The notes under the pieces were generated by a model that saw only the letters and a program-made list of their open reading frames with translations, ran no database searches and was not told where the DNA came from. Below are positions 1-10,267 of a DNA stretch of 64,000 bases, in pieces; position 1 is the stretch's first letter; each line of letters starts with the position of its first letter. The stretch lies in assembly GCA_020060215.1 (NCBI GenBank), contig JAGVAP010000120.1, forward strand, positions 1 to 64,000, read 5' to 3'. The stretch is from Deltaproteobacteria bacterium. GTDB lineage: Bacteria > Desulfobacterota > DSM-4660 > Desulfatiglandales > HGW-15. Position numbers and translations under genes: made by a program.

Positions 1-852
1 CATGGCGTTCACGCTTTCCGTGAGATCCTTCCATGTGCCGGAGACGCCTTTGACATCGGCCTGACCCCCTAGCTTTCCGTCCGTGCCTACCTCCCGCGCT
101 ACTCGAGTTACTTCGGCCGCAAATGCGCTGAGCTGGTCCACCATCCGGTTTTTGGTTTCCTTTATCTGCAGGATTTCGCCGTGCGCCTCGACCGTTATCC
201 TTTGCGTGAGGTCGCCGCTTACCACGGCGTTTGCCACCTTAAACACGTCGCGCAATTGAGCAGTGAGGTTCGCGGCCATCTGATTGACACTATCGGTAAG
301 ATCCTTCCATGTGCCGAGTACCCCTTCAATGCTGGCCTGCCCCCCCAGTTTTCCCTCGGTGCCCACCTCACGGGCCACCCTGGTTACCTCGGAGGAGAAA
401 GATCTGAGCTGCTCCACCATCCTGTTGAGCAGTCTGGAGGTTTTCAGAAATTCACCTGCAAGGGGCCTTCCACTAATCTCCTCGTCCATGAATTGGGAAA
501 GGTCCCCGCGACTCACTGCTCCTATCACCCTGGCGATCTCGTTGGTAGGCTGGACAAGGTCATCAATCAGGGAGTTGACGGATTCCATTAGCGCTCTCCA
601 ACCCCCGCCCATATCTCCCAATGCCACCCTTTCGCTGGTCTTCCCTTCCCGGCCCAACAGCGCTCTGATGCGGTTCATCTCATCAAGCACGCGCTGATTG
701 TGTTCCATCATCCGATTGAAGCTATCGGCTGCCTTGCCGTTGATCCCGGTCCAGTCCAGTGGCAGACGAACCGAAAAATCACCTTTCTCTGCAGCAGAAA
801 GAGCCTTGACCAACTCCGCCGTATCCATTGAAGTCACCCCTGGTGTATCCAT
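1..852 (-). CDS. HAMP-repeat sensor histidine kinase, N-terminal part
   Basis: The first 284 residues of a large kinase that continues past the left edge. At least three HAMP-type repeats are visible, each with a GTWKDLT-SVN segment and an [19 protein letters not shown] segment, as in Nik1-type hybrid kinases. There is no membrane segment or signal peptide, so this part is cytoplasmic. The ATG at 850-852 follows an AAGGAGA site. Domain order beyond the repeats (HisKA, HATPase, receivers) is expected from the family but not seen here. Confidence 0.85.
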   Translation of the reverse strand, partial: MDTPGVTSMDTAELVKALSAAEKGDFSVRLPLDWTGINGKAADSFNRMMEHNQRVLDEMNRIRALLGREGKTSERVALGDMGGGWRALMESVNSLIDDLVQPTNEIARVIGAVSRGDLSQFMDEEISGRPLAGEFLKTSRLLNRMVEQLRSFSSEVTRVAREVGTEGKLGGQASIEGVLGTWKDLTDSVNQMAANLTAQLRDVFKVANAVVSGDLTQRITVEAHGEILQIKETKNRMVDQLSAFAAEVTRVAREVGTDGKLGGQADVKGVSGTWKDLTESVNAM

Positions 853-1356
853 TGCCGCATGTCTCCTTTCATGATTGAAAATCGATGACTTTCCATCGAA
901 CCGTCGATTCGATTGAGGGACTAAGCAGAAGATCCAACGTCCCACCCCTGGCTGCCTTGAGAAGCAACTCCCGGGAAGGGGCCTCCGAGACATGAGGCGT
1001 TTGGATCAGTAAAGTAAATGGCCGTATCCTTAGCACATTAACCTCACCTCCGTCAATGCACCCCAAAAGACGATGCTTGATCCCGACGTTCGATGGGACC
1101 ATCCTTTCATGTGGGATTTGTGGAATTGGGAGAGATTAGAATTAATATTGACTACGGCATGAGAAAGGAAAGAAGACAAAGTGATAGAAAAACCAGGCTA
1201 TCACACCAAGTGTTTGACATAATTCTGCCGATATCGTAAAGGAACAGGATAAAGCCAAACCCTGAGGAATCAGGGGACGGAAAGCCACGGGTCTCAGGAG
1301 AAGACGGCCGGGTTGCCAGGAAGGTGATCCGGCTCTTGTTTTTGGGCACTTCACCG
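853..1356. other. intergenic, no supported gene
   Basis: Upstream region of the HAMP-repeat kinase (minus strand) and of the small Cys protein (plus strand). A 77-codon minus-strand frame at 869-1102 has no recognisable domain and lacks a convincing ribosome binding site. I see no RNA gene. Confidence 0.4.
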
Positions 1357-1614
1357 ATGCCGAAGAGAACCATAATGGGGACCGCAGGAAACACCGCGTT
1401 GGAAGCAAAGACCGCGAACCCATCCCAGGGGCGGGGGAAACGTAACGTCTTTTGTCCTTATTACTCCGAATGCCTTGACTTCGCCATCAGGAACGGTTGG
1501 ATGCAATGGAGCTGTACGAAATGCCGGGAGCGATTCAACAAGGAGGCGGAGCCTGAACTCCTGACGAACGTAGGTTACGCCATCGCCTACTACGAGCTTT
1601 CCAGAAAACCTTGA
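1357..1614 (+). CDS. small Cys-pair protein, putative zinc binding
   Basis: An 85-residue protein from the ATG at 1357; a GTG at 1324 is in frame. The second half carries C-P-Y-Y-S-E-C followed about 16 residues later by C-T-K-C, with aromatic residues between (W-M-Q-W), which suggests a small zinc-ribbon fold. Similar short proteins occur in sulfate reducers (from memory). No partner gene is obvious: a kinase remnant lies downstream on the opposite strand. Function unknown. Confidence 0.6.
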   Translation: MPKRTIMGTAGNTALEAKTANPSQGRGKRNVFCPYYSECLDFAIRNGWMQWSCTKCRERFNKEAEPELLTNVGYAIAYYELSRKP

Positions 1615-1816
1615 GACCGTCCCCACACGCCCGCCCCTCATCCAACCCTTTCAAGGTGATAACGTTCTGATTCTATTCCGTCATTCCAGGAAGTCCGCTC
1701 ACCTTGAGAATATTGCTTCGAAGGCTATCGGGAACTCTAACAACCGGTGATACGAGCACCTTGAAAGGGCTGCCCCCTCATCCCAATAAACTTCCGCCGA
1801 CGGTCTATGACTCCTT

Positions 1817-2311
1817 CTAAAATCGGTCCAGAGGCAGGGTCACGATAAATGGACCCCTTCCCGACGGTGCTCTTCGCGGTGATCGATCCCCCGTGGCGCT
1901 CCACGATCTTCCTGCATACGGCCAGTCCGATGCCGGTCCCCGGGAACTCCTCTTTTCCGTGGAGTATTTGAAAGGGCTTGAAGATCTTGTCCAGGTATTT
2001 TTCGTCGAACCCCGCCCCGTTATCTTCCACGAAGATGCGGCAAGTGCCGTCGCTCTCCTTTCCATGGACCCGGATGGAGGGTTTCACATCGGAGCCGCAA
2101 TACTTGAGCGAATTGGATAGAAGATGAGAAAGGAGCGATTGACCTCCAGGATCTCCAGGGTCCGGCCATCCAGGATAACGAGGGCATCCGAAATGCCGTC
2201 CAGGATTGCGTCTCTTTCCGGGTCTCTCTCAAGAAGCTCCTTCTCGGCGGCGTGCCTGCTCACTCTTCGCGGTCCTCCCGGGGCGGAAAAACGCCCACAG
2301 TTTAATACCAC
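1817..2311 (-). pseudogene. histidine kinase remnant, PAS joined to HATPase
   Basis: Reading on the minus strand, a PAS-like start (ILDGISDALVILDG, LEILEVN) runs directly into the HATPase N box (LLSNSLKYCG) in another frame, then VEDNGAGFD, FKPFQ and GTGIGLAVCRKIVERHGG. The rest of PAS and the whole HisKA region are missing. A second frame change near 1850 restores the usual ending FIVTLPLDRF and stop. An internal deletion plus two frame changes make this a decayed kinase. Confidence 0.75.
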
Positions 2312-2505
2312 ACCGTGGCATGCTCACCATCACGTAAAAACATTACGTATTTTGCTTGGCGATGCCCGTTTGCCATCGCGCTGGATCCATCCGGGTTGCC
2401 CCTCTTAGACATTTCACGGATTCTTCGCCCCCTCCAACTTCCTCGGAAGCCTTGCCTCCAGACGCCGGTCGGGTTTGTTGACGGGGGCACCGATTTTAGA
2501 TATCA

Positions 2506-2670
2506 ATGAACTCCATGACCAAGGATCAGCTCATCGAAACCATTAAGAAGATACTTTCTACCGAGAACGATCTCAGCTTCCTCCTGAAGCTCGAGAAACC
2601 CGAACTCGAGACGTTGGTAGCATCCATCAGGGGAAGAATGGATCGGGAGACTCATCCTCCAAGAAACTGA
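2506..2670 (+). CDS. 54-residue acidic helical protein
   Basis: ATG at 2506, stop at 2668-2670. The sequence (LIETIKKIL, DLSFLLKLEKPELETLV) predicts two amphipathic helices and resembles small conserved proteins of sulfate-reducing bacteria as far as I recall. No ribosome binding site stands out. In the +1 frame the reading continues past the stop to a Cys-rich end (DEECCPCFA, stop near 2731), so a frame change close to the 3' end is possible. Function unknown. Confidence 0.5.
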   Translation: MNSMTKDQLIETIKKILSTENDLSFLLKLEKPELETLVASIRGRMDRETHPPRN

Positions 2671-2967
2671 GTCGGCTTCCGTTCTTTACCAATCAGTGTT
2701 TCCGGGCGATGGACGAAGAATGCTGCCCCTGCTTCGCCTAGGCCACGTCAGAAGCCATCCGGTGATTTCTTGGGAAGACGGCCAAAGCAGCTCCGCCTCG
2801 GGAAATCGAGATCGGATCCTATGGCTTGGCTGCACGGGATCCATGAAAACACGGTTGGAGAATTCAATACCGATTCCACCGACAAGGATACAGGATCACG
2901 CCGATACTTTTAAGCACCTCTGTTGCTTATTGTGGCCAGTGCTTATCTGTAAAAGAGGAGGGGTGAC

Positions 2968-3281
2968 ATGGCCTCTAATTTTCGAGCTGTTGTCAGCCGC
3001 GAGGGCGGCACACTTCACCTTACGCTGGAAGGGGACTTCGATGGCAGCTCGGCTCTTGAACTGATTGCCGTTCTCCTGGAAAACTGCAGTTCAGCCAGTC
3101 GCGTAATGATCCATACGAAGGTTTAAATGAGGTTCACCCTTTCGGCAAAGCAGTGCTCCAAAGGCGTTTACCGACGGTCGGGAAGCTGAACCTGCCCATT
3201 ATCTTCATCGGAGAACATGCCGAGAAAATCGCACCCTGCTGTTCCGAAGGAAACGCGTTTCCTCAGATTTCCATTCAATAG
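2968..3281 (+). pseudogene. STAS-like small protein, frameshifted
   Basis: An AGAGGAGGGG site precedes the ATG at 2968. Frame 1 gives a STAS-like beta-rich start (GGTLHLTLEGDFDGSSALEL, SRVMIHTK) and stops at 3124-3126. Adding one G in the AAGGTTTAA run near 3120 restores GLNEVHPFGKAVLQ and LNLPIIFIGEHAEKIAP up to the stop at 3279-3281, giving about 104 residues. The fold resembles anti-sigma-factor-antagonist domains. One missing base could be real decay or an assembly error. Confidence 0.6.
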
Positions 3282-3632
3282 GCCACCGAGCAGCGAAGAG
3301 GTGATCGGGCAAGGCCCTATGGCATTCATCAGGTCGCTTCGGCTCGTCTCTCCTTGGCCTCAGAAACCGAAGATGAGGGCACAAGCAACAACGAGAGTAT
3401 GTACTGCCACATCGGCTCTACCCTCCGTCCTTGCCAAGCCTGGATTAGGAAATACCGCTCATCCTTTCAATAGCCTAAGGCCGCGGAAAAGAGACCGGGG
3501 AACCGGGTTCCGGCGAACTTGAAAGGGAAGCTGTAATGACTACCTTGATGATAAATGACGGCAACAGGAGGGAGACCAAAGCCAAATCCGGTGCCAGTGG
3601 AGAAATTGGAGGCGGGCACAAAGGAGGATGCT
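3282..3632. other. intergenic before the DUF302 gene
   Basis: No convincing gene. An upstream in-frame extension of the DUF302 gene starts at 3555 but lacks a ribosome binding site. No hairpin terminator or RNA gene was recognised. Confidence 0.35.
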
Positions 3633-4034
3633 ATGAAGGGGCCTGAAGCGATGTTGTTTGAAGTTCAGAGCGAAAAAAACATGGATCAAGTGTGTCAGGA
3701 TCTCGAAAAGGCTACCGCGATCCACAAGTTCGGTGTGATGACGATCCACGATCTCAAGGAGACCATGAAGAGAAAGGGGGTTGAGTTCGATCGGGAGTGC
3801 CGTATCTTCGAGGTATGTAACCCTCAACAGGCCAAGAAGGTTCTCGAAAAGAACATGCGGATTTCCACTGCTCTTCCCTGCCGCATCTCGGTCTTCACCG
3901 AAGGCGGGAAGGTCAAGCTCGCAACGCTCAAGCCGACTGCTCTCATTTCATATTACCGTACGCCGGATCTCCGGTCCGTGGCCGAAGAGGTTGAGGATAC
4001 GATCGTCCGGATCATGAGGGAAGCCGCCGCTTGA
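3633..4034 (+). CDS. DUF302 domain protein
   Basis: Start chosen at the ATG 3633 because AAAGGAGG lies eight bases upstream; the in-frame start at 3555 has none. The 133-residue product matches the DUF302 family: an N-terminal stretch (DLEKATAIHKFGVMTIHDL), the conserved FEVCNPQQAKKVL segment, and LPCRISVFTEGGKVKLATL with a single Cys. The family is widespread, small and soluble. A metal- or redox-linked role is often proposed but unproven. Confidence 0.85.
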   Translation: MKGPEAMLFEVQSEKNMDQVCQDLEKATAIHKFGVMTIHDLKETMKRKGVEFDRECRIFEVCNPQQAKKVLEKNMRISTALPCRISVFTEGGKVKLATLKPTALISYYRTPDLRSVAEEVEDTIVRIMREAAA

Positions 4035-4117
4035 ACGATCCTCAGTAGGGCTTCCTCTTCAGCTCCCCTCACGGCAGACTTTCCCCGGGCACAGCTTTCC
4101 GAAGACGGAGTGCGGGC

Positions 4118-4942
4118 ATGAATAGAACCACTAAGAAGGCGCTCATCGCCTTCCTGCTACTCGCCATCAGCTATATCCACTACAGGACCCAGGCACACCA
4201 CTCCGTTTTGCACCTGATCCACCGGGAGCTATACCTCATCCCCATCCTTCTTGCCGCTTACTGGTTCGGGAAAAAGGGAGGGCTGATCGTTGCCGTGCTC
4301 TCGTCCCTCATGTTCCTACCGAAGGTCCTGGCGGTGGATCGAGTCTCGAGCGCATACGGCATCAACAATATCCTGGAGATCCTGACCTTTTTTATCTTCG
4401 CCTATCTGCTGGGACACATCCAGGATATCCGGCACTCCCACTGGAGGGCCTTCTTCCGCTCGCCCCGGCCGACAACCGGGCGGTTTCAAACGAGACAGGG
4501 GTGCAAGGTGATGATATGCATCGACAACTCGCCCACTGCCTCGAAAACGGCTCAATACGTGGTGGATACCTTCCTCAAACTCGAGAACACGGATGTGACC
4601 GTCGTGGGTTTCATCCGAGATCCCTCCGGGGATGCCTTTTCCAGTACGGAGCAGTACGAAAAGGCGAGGGCGGAGAACGAGAGAGCCGTCATGGGACTGG
4701 TCGAGGAGGCCCGCCGGATCCTCGTGGAAGGAGGGTTCCCCGGGAAGGCGGTAAGTACCAGGACCGTCCGAATGCAGAGGGAAAGTCTCGCGGCCAGGAT
4801 CATCGAGGAGCAGCGGAGATCGCCATGCGACACGGTCGTGCTGCCCGGGACCAGGATGAGCAAGACGGAAGAGTTCATTCTCGGCAATCCGGCCGTTAAG
4901 CTCGTAAGAGAAGCGGATTTCTCGGTTGTGACCGTATTTTGA
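4118..4942 (+). CDS. membrane module fused to UspA domain
   Basis: A 274-residue protein. Residues 1-105 form three to four membrane helices of the type at the N terminus of DUF4118-like sensor kinases (YIHYRTQAHHSV, LYLIPILLAAYWFGKKGG). Residues about 128-274 form a universal-stress-protein domain (VMICIDNSPTASKTAQYVV near its start, G-x-R-M-S near VVLPGTRMSKTEEFILGNP, ending SVVTVF). The kinase part normally attached to this module is replaced by UspA, so it may be a membrane-tethered nucleotide-binding stress protein. The same membrane module occurs in two broken genes of this window. Confidence 0.85.
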   Translation: MNRTTKKALIAFLLLAISYIHYRTQAHHSVLHLIHRELYLIPILLAAYWFGKKGGLIVAVLSSLMFLPKVLAVDRVSSAYGINNILEILTFFIFAYLLGHIQDIRHSHWRAFFRSPRPTTGRFQTRQGCKVMICIDNSPTASKTAQYVVDTFLKLENTDVTVVGFIRDPSGDAFSSTEQYEKARAENERAVMGLVEEARRILVEGGFPGKAVSTRTVRMQRESLAARIIEEQRRSPCDTVVLPGTRMSKTEEFILGNPAVKLVREADFSVVTVF

Positions 4943-5086
4943 TTCTGACGTCTCCTTTGATCCTTTCCGGTTCCTCTTGCGAGACTGATTTTCAGCCATA
5001 AGTTTTTGGCGAAATTACTCTCTCCCCTTCCTTTGATCCCCCTCCTGTCGAGGGAGGAACATGGCAAGGACAAGGGGAATTTGTGG

Positions 5087-6071
5087 ATGGGAAAAGCTTG
5101 TCGCATGCTTGAAAAAGAGATCAGAGAAAGAGTCGAACGGTACAGCAGATATCCACCCCGCCGAATCCGGGTGATCAAGGACACCAGCCAGTTTATGGAA
5201 ATCAATGCCGATGAACGTCCTGGAACTGGCCGGAGGGCATTACCTGGTGCGTGGCGACGAATTCGAACCCCGTTTCGGCCTGGAGGGAGACCCGAAATTC
5301 TGGGTTAAGAAGGCCATCGATCTCTCGGATGGCTCCTCCAAGATCATCAAGCTGGTCTTCCATGAGTCCTGCTACATGGGTATAGGGGAATTCCGAATCC
5401 GGTGCTACCGAAGCCCGGAAAAGGAAGCACGGGTCCTGGACAAGATGAGGGATGATCCATCCTTCATGCGCGGCACCACGGTGATGGACGACGCAGGGAA
5501 CGCAGTCCGTATCGTGGATCGGATCAGGGGACCTTCGCTTTACAGTTTCATGCAAACATTCAGGATGGACCATCAAACCTATCTCCGGGATCATCTCCCC
5601 GGGCTGCTCAGGAGCCTCATGACCAGCATGGAGGCAATCGGAAGGCTCCATGAGGCGGGGGAGGTTCACGGGGATATCCGAACCGACCACATCATCATCG
5701 AACGGGACACCCAGGTTTTTCGATGGATCGACTTCGATTTTGCCTATGAGTGGACCGAGAACCCGTTGGGGATAGACATCCTCGGGCTCGGCAACGTCCT
5801 CCTTTTCGTCCTGGGGAAGGGGTTCTACGATGACTACGACCTGAGGGCCTGCGGCCCGGAGGGGTTGTCCATGCTCTCGTCACTTACGGAGAGCGACTAT
5901 TCCCTTTATTCAAGACAACGGATAGCCAATCTGAAGAAGCTTTTTTCCTATTTTCCCGAGTGCTTCAACGAGGTGCTTCTCCGCTTCTCGCAAGGGACGG
6001 AAGTCTTCTATGAGAAGGTGGGAGAGCTGCTGGACGATCTGAGCGTCTGCCGGACCTCCTTGGCCGGTTGA
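5087..6071 (+). CDS. kinase-fold protein, frameshifted near start
   Basis: The main frame from 5205 encodes 288 residues of a protein-kinase/aminoglycoside-kinase fold. It has a possible beta-strand lysine (KIIKLVFHE), a catalytic-loop-like HGDIRTDHIIIE, and a metal-binding-like WIDFDFAY. A separate frame from ATG 5087 (AAGGGGA upstream) or 5105 supplies the natural N terminus (EKEIRERVERYSRYPP, TSQFMEINAD). Removing one A near 5212 joins the two. The substrate is unknown. The single extra base may be an assembly error. Confidence 0.65.
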
Positions 6072-6303
6072 AACGAAGGACGTATTTTCGACCAGGGGCA
6101 AACAACCTGTCGAGGTAGTCACGGCCGCACTCATTCAGGGGTATCCCGGACCTGTTTACCAGGAGATCGCCGTCCGGGTTTCTGAAAGCATACGATAGAG
6201 CCAAGACCCCGCAATAAGCAAAGGGAGGGACACCGATTCCACGCCGGAAGTGAAGATGGGGACCCACCGCAGGTGGGGTGTCCGTGGTTGCACGGACAAA
6301 TCA

Positions 6304-8214
6304 TCAGGTTCGATCGTGCTTTGCAGGGGTCATAACGGTTCTAAACCCGACTTCCTTGAATGCCTCCCAGGGGAGACGACCGATCCCCTCCGGAAGAACA
6401 CCATACCGACTCCCGCCTTTCGCCTGCGAAGTTTTGTCTGACGGCATGGTCCCCCATTCATCGACATTTCCGTCGAGCCCCCGGACGCCGTAACGGTTTG
6501 GGGGCAACTGCGTAACTGAAAACGGCCTCTCAGTCCGAATTTGCTCCGCTGAAGGTTTCTGCTTTTGATTGCGCGTCATGTCCATATGTGAGTCGGGCTG
6601 TTGAGAATCGGCAGGAGAGGCGCTCTGCCTTCGGTCGTTTCCAGTCTCCTCCGCGTGGAACCATTCCGCCGCGGTCGGCAGACGCCGTCCATAGTGCGCC
6701 GCATAAGACGCAGCGCCTTCCGCGGTCACCCGAACAACCGGGTGGGAATGGTAAATAGGGTCTTTGATCACGAACATTCCATCTTTGAAGATGATGGGTT
6801 CGTATCCCTTGACAACTTCACCCAGAAGCAGCCAGACGCTGCCGTCCCCTTTGACCACCCCTTCTTCGACGCGGATCCTCTTGAGAACGCGGTTCAGAAA
6901 TTCGACATACTGGTGGTTTGTCACCTCGGTTTCATCCATATAGAACGGTTCCACCCTCACGGGCTTTCCGGATGTTCCCGACAGCTCCTTCGGAAGCAAT
7001 TGACCTCCCGGGATAAGGTAAAGCGTGGCATCGTCTTTTCCGGTCAGGGCGCCCGGTAAAGGGTCGGCTGGATCCGGGGCTGCGGGAAGCTCATTGGGCG
7101 GATCAGGCGGTTTGACATGGGACACGGGAGCAGAGGAACCGGCGGCCTTTCTGAAGGCAGACTTCCCCGGTTCGCCCAAGAGATGCCACATCGTCATTGC
7201 GAGGACCAAAATGACCGCAGTGGCGACGCCGGCCCAAATCCATTTAGGTCTCGAAAGCAATGCGGGCAATGTGTGCTCCGCGACCCGTCCGATCTCCTTG
7301 CCGGACCCAATTGAAGCGAAGGAGCCGACGATGGAAGACTGAAATTCCTCTACAGAATCGAATCGCTCGTTTCGATCTTCTGCGGTGGCCTTCCGGATGA
7401 TCCGGTCGAGCTCCTGAAAAAATAGAGACTCCGTCTTTCGGAGGGTTGCGCTCTTTAGCGGAATAATACCAGGCCCTATCTTGCCGTCTATGGCCTCAAA
7501 GAGCATTTTGCCCAGAGAGTAGATGTCGGACCTATGGTCCGCCCGCTTCAGGTCCATGAAGTGCTCGGGCGACATGTAGGCAGGCGTCCCTTTGATGTCC
7601 GTGGACATGGTCATCGAAACTATACGTGCCGACCTGGCCAAACCGAAATCGGCGATCCTGGGGGTATGTCCGTCAAGGAGTATATTTCCCGGTTTCAGAT
7701 CCCGATGAACGATTCCGGATGCATGTAGTGCCCGGACGCCGTCGAGCACAGGCAGAAAATACCTTTCCAGCCATTCCTTTGTCAGTTCCTCTTCCGGGTA
7801 GAAGCCCTCCTCCGACATGGTGGAGAGGAGAGTTCCGCCCGGAACGTATTCCATGGCGATGTATTCGAATTCCAGCGGCTTCTGATCTTTCTTGATGCAA
7901 AACAAGCCGTGATCGTAGATCTGGAGGATGTTGGGGTGGCGGACCTGGGCCATGGCGAGGACTTCAATGCGGAACCGCTGAAGGCCGGACTTCAGCTCGT
8001 CCTCATTCTCCTCAACGGATTCCAGCCATTCCCTGGAGATGATTTTGATGGCTATGTCCCGCCTCAAGTTTACCTGATGGGCGCGATAGACCTCCCCCAT
8101 CCCTCCCTTGCCGAGGAATTCCAGGATGACCCACTTGTCGTGAATGACGGTCCCTATCTGTAAGGTTTGTTGGTCTTGACCGATCATGGCCTGCTCAACA
8201 AAATTCTCTCTCAA
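6304..8214 (-). CDS. Ser/Thr protein kinase with FGE/SUMF domain
   Basis: A 636-residue PknB-type kinase. Residues about 25-300 carry the glycine loop (LGKGGMGEVYRAH), lysine in IAIKII, HRDLKPGNILL, DFGLAR and the activation-segment end TPAYMSPEH, so it should be active. A single membrane helix (WIWAGVATAVILVLAMTMW) follows near 330. The exported C-terminal part is a formylglycine-generating-enzyme-like domain (VRVEPFYMDETEVTNHQYVE, RRLPTAAEW, YGVRGLDGNVDEW). It lies 16 bases after the PP2C gene, its likely antagonist. The start is a TTG at 8214; an ATG at 8187 is an alternative. Confidence 0.9.
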   Translation of the reverse strand: MRENFVEQAMIGQDQQTLQIGTVIHDKWVILEFLGKGGMGEVYRAHQVNLRRDIAIKIISREWLESVEENEDELKSGLQRFRIEVLAMAQVRHPNILQIYDHGLFCIKKDQKPLEFEYIAMEYVPGGTLLSTMSEEGFYPEEELTKEWLERYFLPVLDGVRALHASGIVHRDLKPGNILLDGHTPRIADFGLARSARIVSMTMSTDIKGTPAYMSPEHFMDLKRADHRSDIYSLGKMLFEAIDGKIGPGIIPLKSATLRKTESLFFQELDRIIRKATAEDRNERFDSVEEFQSSIVGSFASIGSGKEIGRVAEHTLPALLSRPKWIWAGVATAVILVLAMTMWHLLGEPGKSAFRKAAGSSAPVSHVKPPDPPNELPAAPDPADPLPGALTGKDDATLYLIPGGQLLPKELSGTSGKPVRVEPFYMDETEVTNHQYVEFLNRVLKRIRVEEGVVKGDGSVWLLLGEVVKGYEPIIFKDGMFVIKDPIYHSHPVVRVTAEGAASYAAHYGRRLPTAAEWFHAEETGNDRRQSASPADSQQPDSHMDMTRNQKQKPSAEQIRTERPFSVTQLPPNRYGVRGLDGNVDEWGTMPSDKTSQAKGGSRYGVLPEGIGRLPWEAFKEVGFRTVMTPAKHDRT

Positions 8215-8230
8215 TGCACCCCATGGGGTT

Positions 8231-8998
8231 TCAGACGTAAACTACGATGACGGTGACGTTGTCCCGGCCTCCTCCTTTGATCGCTTCCTCAACCAACCGA
8301 TCGCAGGCGCCCTTCTCCGGAGAAGAGGATTCGAGGATCTCTTTAATCTTACGGTCGGAAACCCCATGGTGCAACCCGTCCGTGCACAGTAGAAATACAT
8401 CGCCTTCAGCGGCCTTCTCTATCCTGGTCTGTACCTTTTCAAACCCTTGCCCCACGACATCCGTCAGGAAATGCCGCTGAGGGTGGATCGCGGCTTGTTC
8501 CTCGTCCATATAGCCCATCTCAACGGAAAGCTGAGCCATTGTGTGATCCCGCGTGAGCTTTTCAAGGCGATGGTCTCGCAAGCGGTAGATTCTGCTGTCT
8601 CCCACGTGGGCAATGAGGGCTGTATCCTTTGTGAGGACCAAAACGGAAAGAGTCGTTCCCATTCCCTCAAGCTCTTTTCTTGTCAAGGACAAATCGCGGA
8701 TATGGGAGTCCACCCGGTGAAAGGCCTCTTTCAGCACCTTGACGCTGGAGCGTGCAAAATCTCCGGGGTCTTCCGGACCGGATTGTTGGCCGTAATAGTA
8801 ATCGAGGAGCCCTTCACAGGCCATACGGCTTGCCTCGGCCCCGCCCTTGTGACCGCTGACACCGTCGGCAACGGCCAGAAGTCTCCCTAAAGAACCCGTG
8901 CCGTAGCGATGGTCCTGGTCTTCAAGAACAAGAAAGTGATCTTCATTCTCCTTCCGCCGAAGGCCTTGATCTGTTTTGACGCAAATCCTGGGATGCAA
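8231..8998 (-). CDS. PP2C-family Ser/Thr phosphatase
   Basis: A 255-residue single-domain PPM/PP2C phosphatase. The metal-binding motifs are complete: KENEDHF, AVADGVSGHKGG, GTTLSVLVL, HVGDSRIYRLR, LLCTDGLHHGVSD and GGRDNVTVIVV. No membrane segment. It is the first gene of a two-gene minus-strand operon with the kinase at 6304-8214 and probably dephosphorylates that kinase and its targets. Confidence 0.93.
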   Translation of the reverse strand: MHPRICVKTDQGLRRKENEDHFLVLEDQDHRYGTGSLGRLLAVADGVSGHKGGAEASRMACEGLLDYYYGQQSGPEDPGDFARSSVKVLKEAFHRVDSHIRDLSLTRKELEGMGTTLSVLVLTKDTALIAHVGDSRIYRLRDHRLEKLTRDHTMAQLSVEMGYMDEEQAAIHPQRHFLTDVVGQGFEKVQTRIEKAAEGDVFLLCTDGLHHGVSDRKIKEILESSSPEKGACDRLVEEAIKGGGRDNVTVIVVYV

Positions 8999-9493
8999 TC
9001 GTGGACGAACCCTCTCCGGTTGAATAAACCTGTTATGGTTTTGCCTCGATCCAGCGCACGATGTCCGAGAAAAGGCGCTCCCTCACCATGCGTCATCCTG
9101 CCGACCGGATATTCCCTACGGTTTTTCGGGCGATGTTAGGACCCATGATCCGGACTGCCAAAGAATTGAGAATGTCGAATGCAAATCCCACCACCGGATG
9201 GCCCGGCCTCATGTGTTCGAGAAGCAGTCCCTACGCCGACTTCGAGCGCTCTGCCTGAAACCTCCTCCCGGAGTCGTGATTAAACCCGGTCAACCTCATT
9301 GTACTTAAGGATCCAGGTCATTTTAAGAGGAAGAAATGGAGAGGCAGCTCAGTGATGAAGCCTGGACCCTTTATTCAAAGCCGAAAAAAAGCGTCGGCCC
9401 CGTAGCATGGAACGGACCAGATGAGGCAACGCTCAGGGCGGCCCGGCTTGGGACAACTGATCAGATGACCATTCTCGATGTCACCAATGGGCG
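8999..9493. other. intergenic, no supported gene
   Basis: About 500 bases between the PP2C start and the stop of the outer-membrane protein gene, both minus strand. Short frames in both directions have no domain signature and no ribosome binding site. Confidence 0.35.
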
Positions 9494-10267
9494 TCAGAAT
9501 CGCCACGTAATGCCTGCGAGTATGGAGAAGTCATTCTCCGATTCATTCAACCCGATCTTGGCACCCAGGTCGAGATCCAGATTCTCTTTTGGGGAATAAA
9601 TCAGCCCGCCCAGGAAAAAAAGGGGATGCGTATCGGAGAGGTTCTCGGGATTCCTCTCCTGCCCCAAATTGGCCACGGCCTTGAGGCCCGGCGCGACCTC
9701 CAGTTCCGATGCAATGGAAACATGCCAGATATCCTCTCTTTCATCCAAAGTGTTTTCATGGCGGAAATACCCCAGGTTCAGGTGAAACGCCCAGGGATCC
9801 ATGGTCCTCGAGGAAATGAAAAAGATGCTGTATCCTGCCTTTCCGGTGCCCAAGCCCTCTTCCTCTTTCCCGGTAGGAAGGGAGATCCCGGGTTTCAACG
9901 CGAGCCCCCACCCGTTCTTTTCAAAGAACCGCCATTTTAACTCAAGGGAGAAGTCCGATAGACCGTTTTCGCGCTGGATTGTTGTGCCGTCTTCCTCCAC
10001 CCTGAGCCATTGGTACGGCGCTGTGAAAACCAAGTCTGTATTATCGGTCAATCCCACCGAAATGATGGAAGCGATCTCTCCTGCCGTCTCCCGGGTCGAG
10101 ATCCCCTCAGAGGATTCTTCCTCACGGGAATACTCGGCATTCCCTTCGATTTGGACTTTCCCCTTTCCCTGTGTTCCCGCATCGTCGGTAATCAGCGGGT
10201 GGGCGGCAAAGGATGAAGTGGCCAGGAACATTGCCAGTACGGGGCAAAGTAATGCCTCTCTAACCAT
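9494..10267 (-). CDS. MetA-type outer-membrane protein
   Basis: Start set at the ATG 10267, preceded by GGAGGGAAGGAC; the longer frame to 10702 has no such site. The 257-residue product has a signal peptide (VLAMFLATSSFAAHPL), then LITDDAGTQGKGKVQIE, typical of the Phenol_MetA_deg family of small beta-barrel proteins. It alternates strands throughout and ends ITWRF with a terminal Phe, the usual mark of outer-membrane insertion. It neighbours a metal-efflux operon, so a role in metal or hydrophobic-substrate transport is plausible but unproven. Confidence 0.85.
   Translation of the reverse strand: MVREALLCPVLAMFLATSSFAAHPLITDDAGTQGKGKVQIEGNAEYSREEESSEGISTRETAGEIASIISVGLTDNTDLVFTAPYQWLRVEEDGTTIQRENGLSDFSLELKWRFFEKNGWGLALKPGISLPTGKEEEGLGTGKAGYSIFFISSRTMDPWAFHLNLGYFRHENTLDEREDIWHVSIASELEVAPGLKAVANLGQERNPENLSDTHPLFFLGGLIYSPKENLDLDLGAKIGLNESENDFSILAGITWRF

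Noticed and set aside
869..1102. 77-codon minus-strand frame upstream of the HAMP kinase
   Set aside because: No domain signature, no ribosome binding site, and composition like non-coding DNA.
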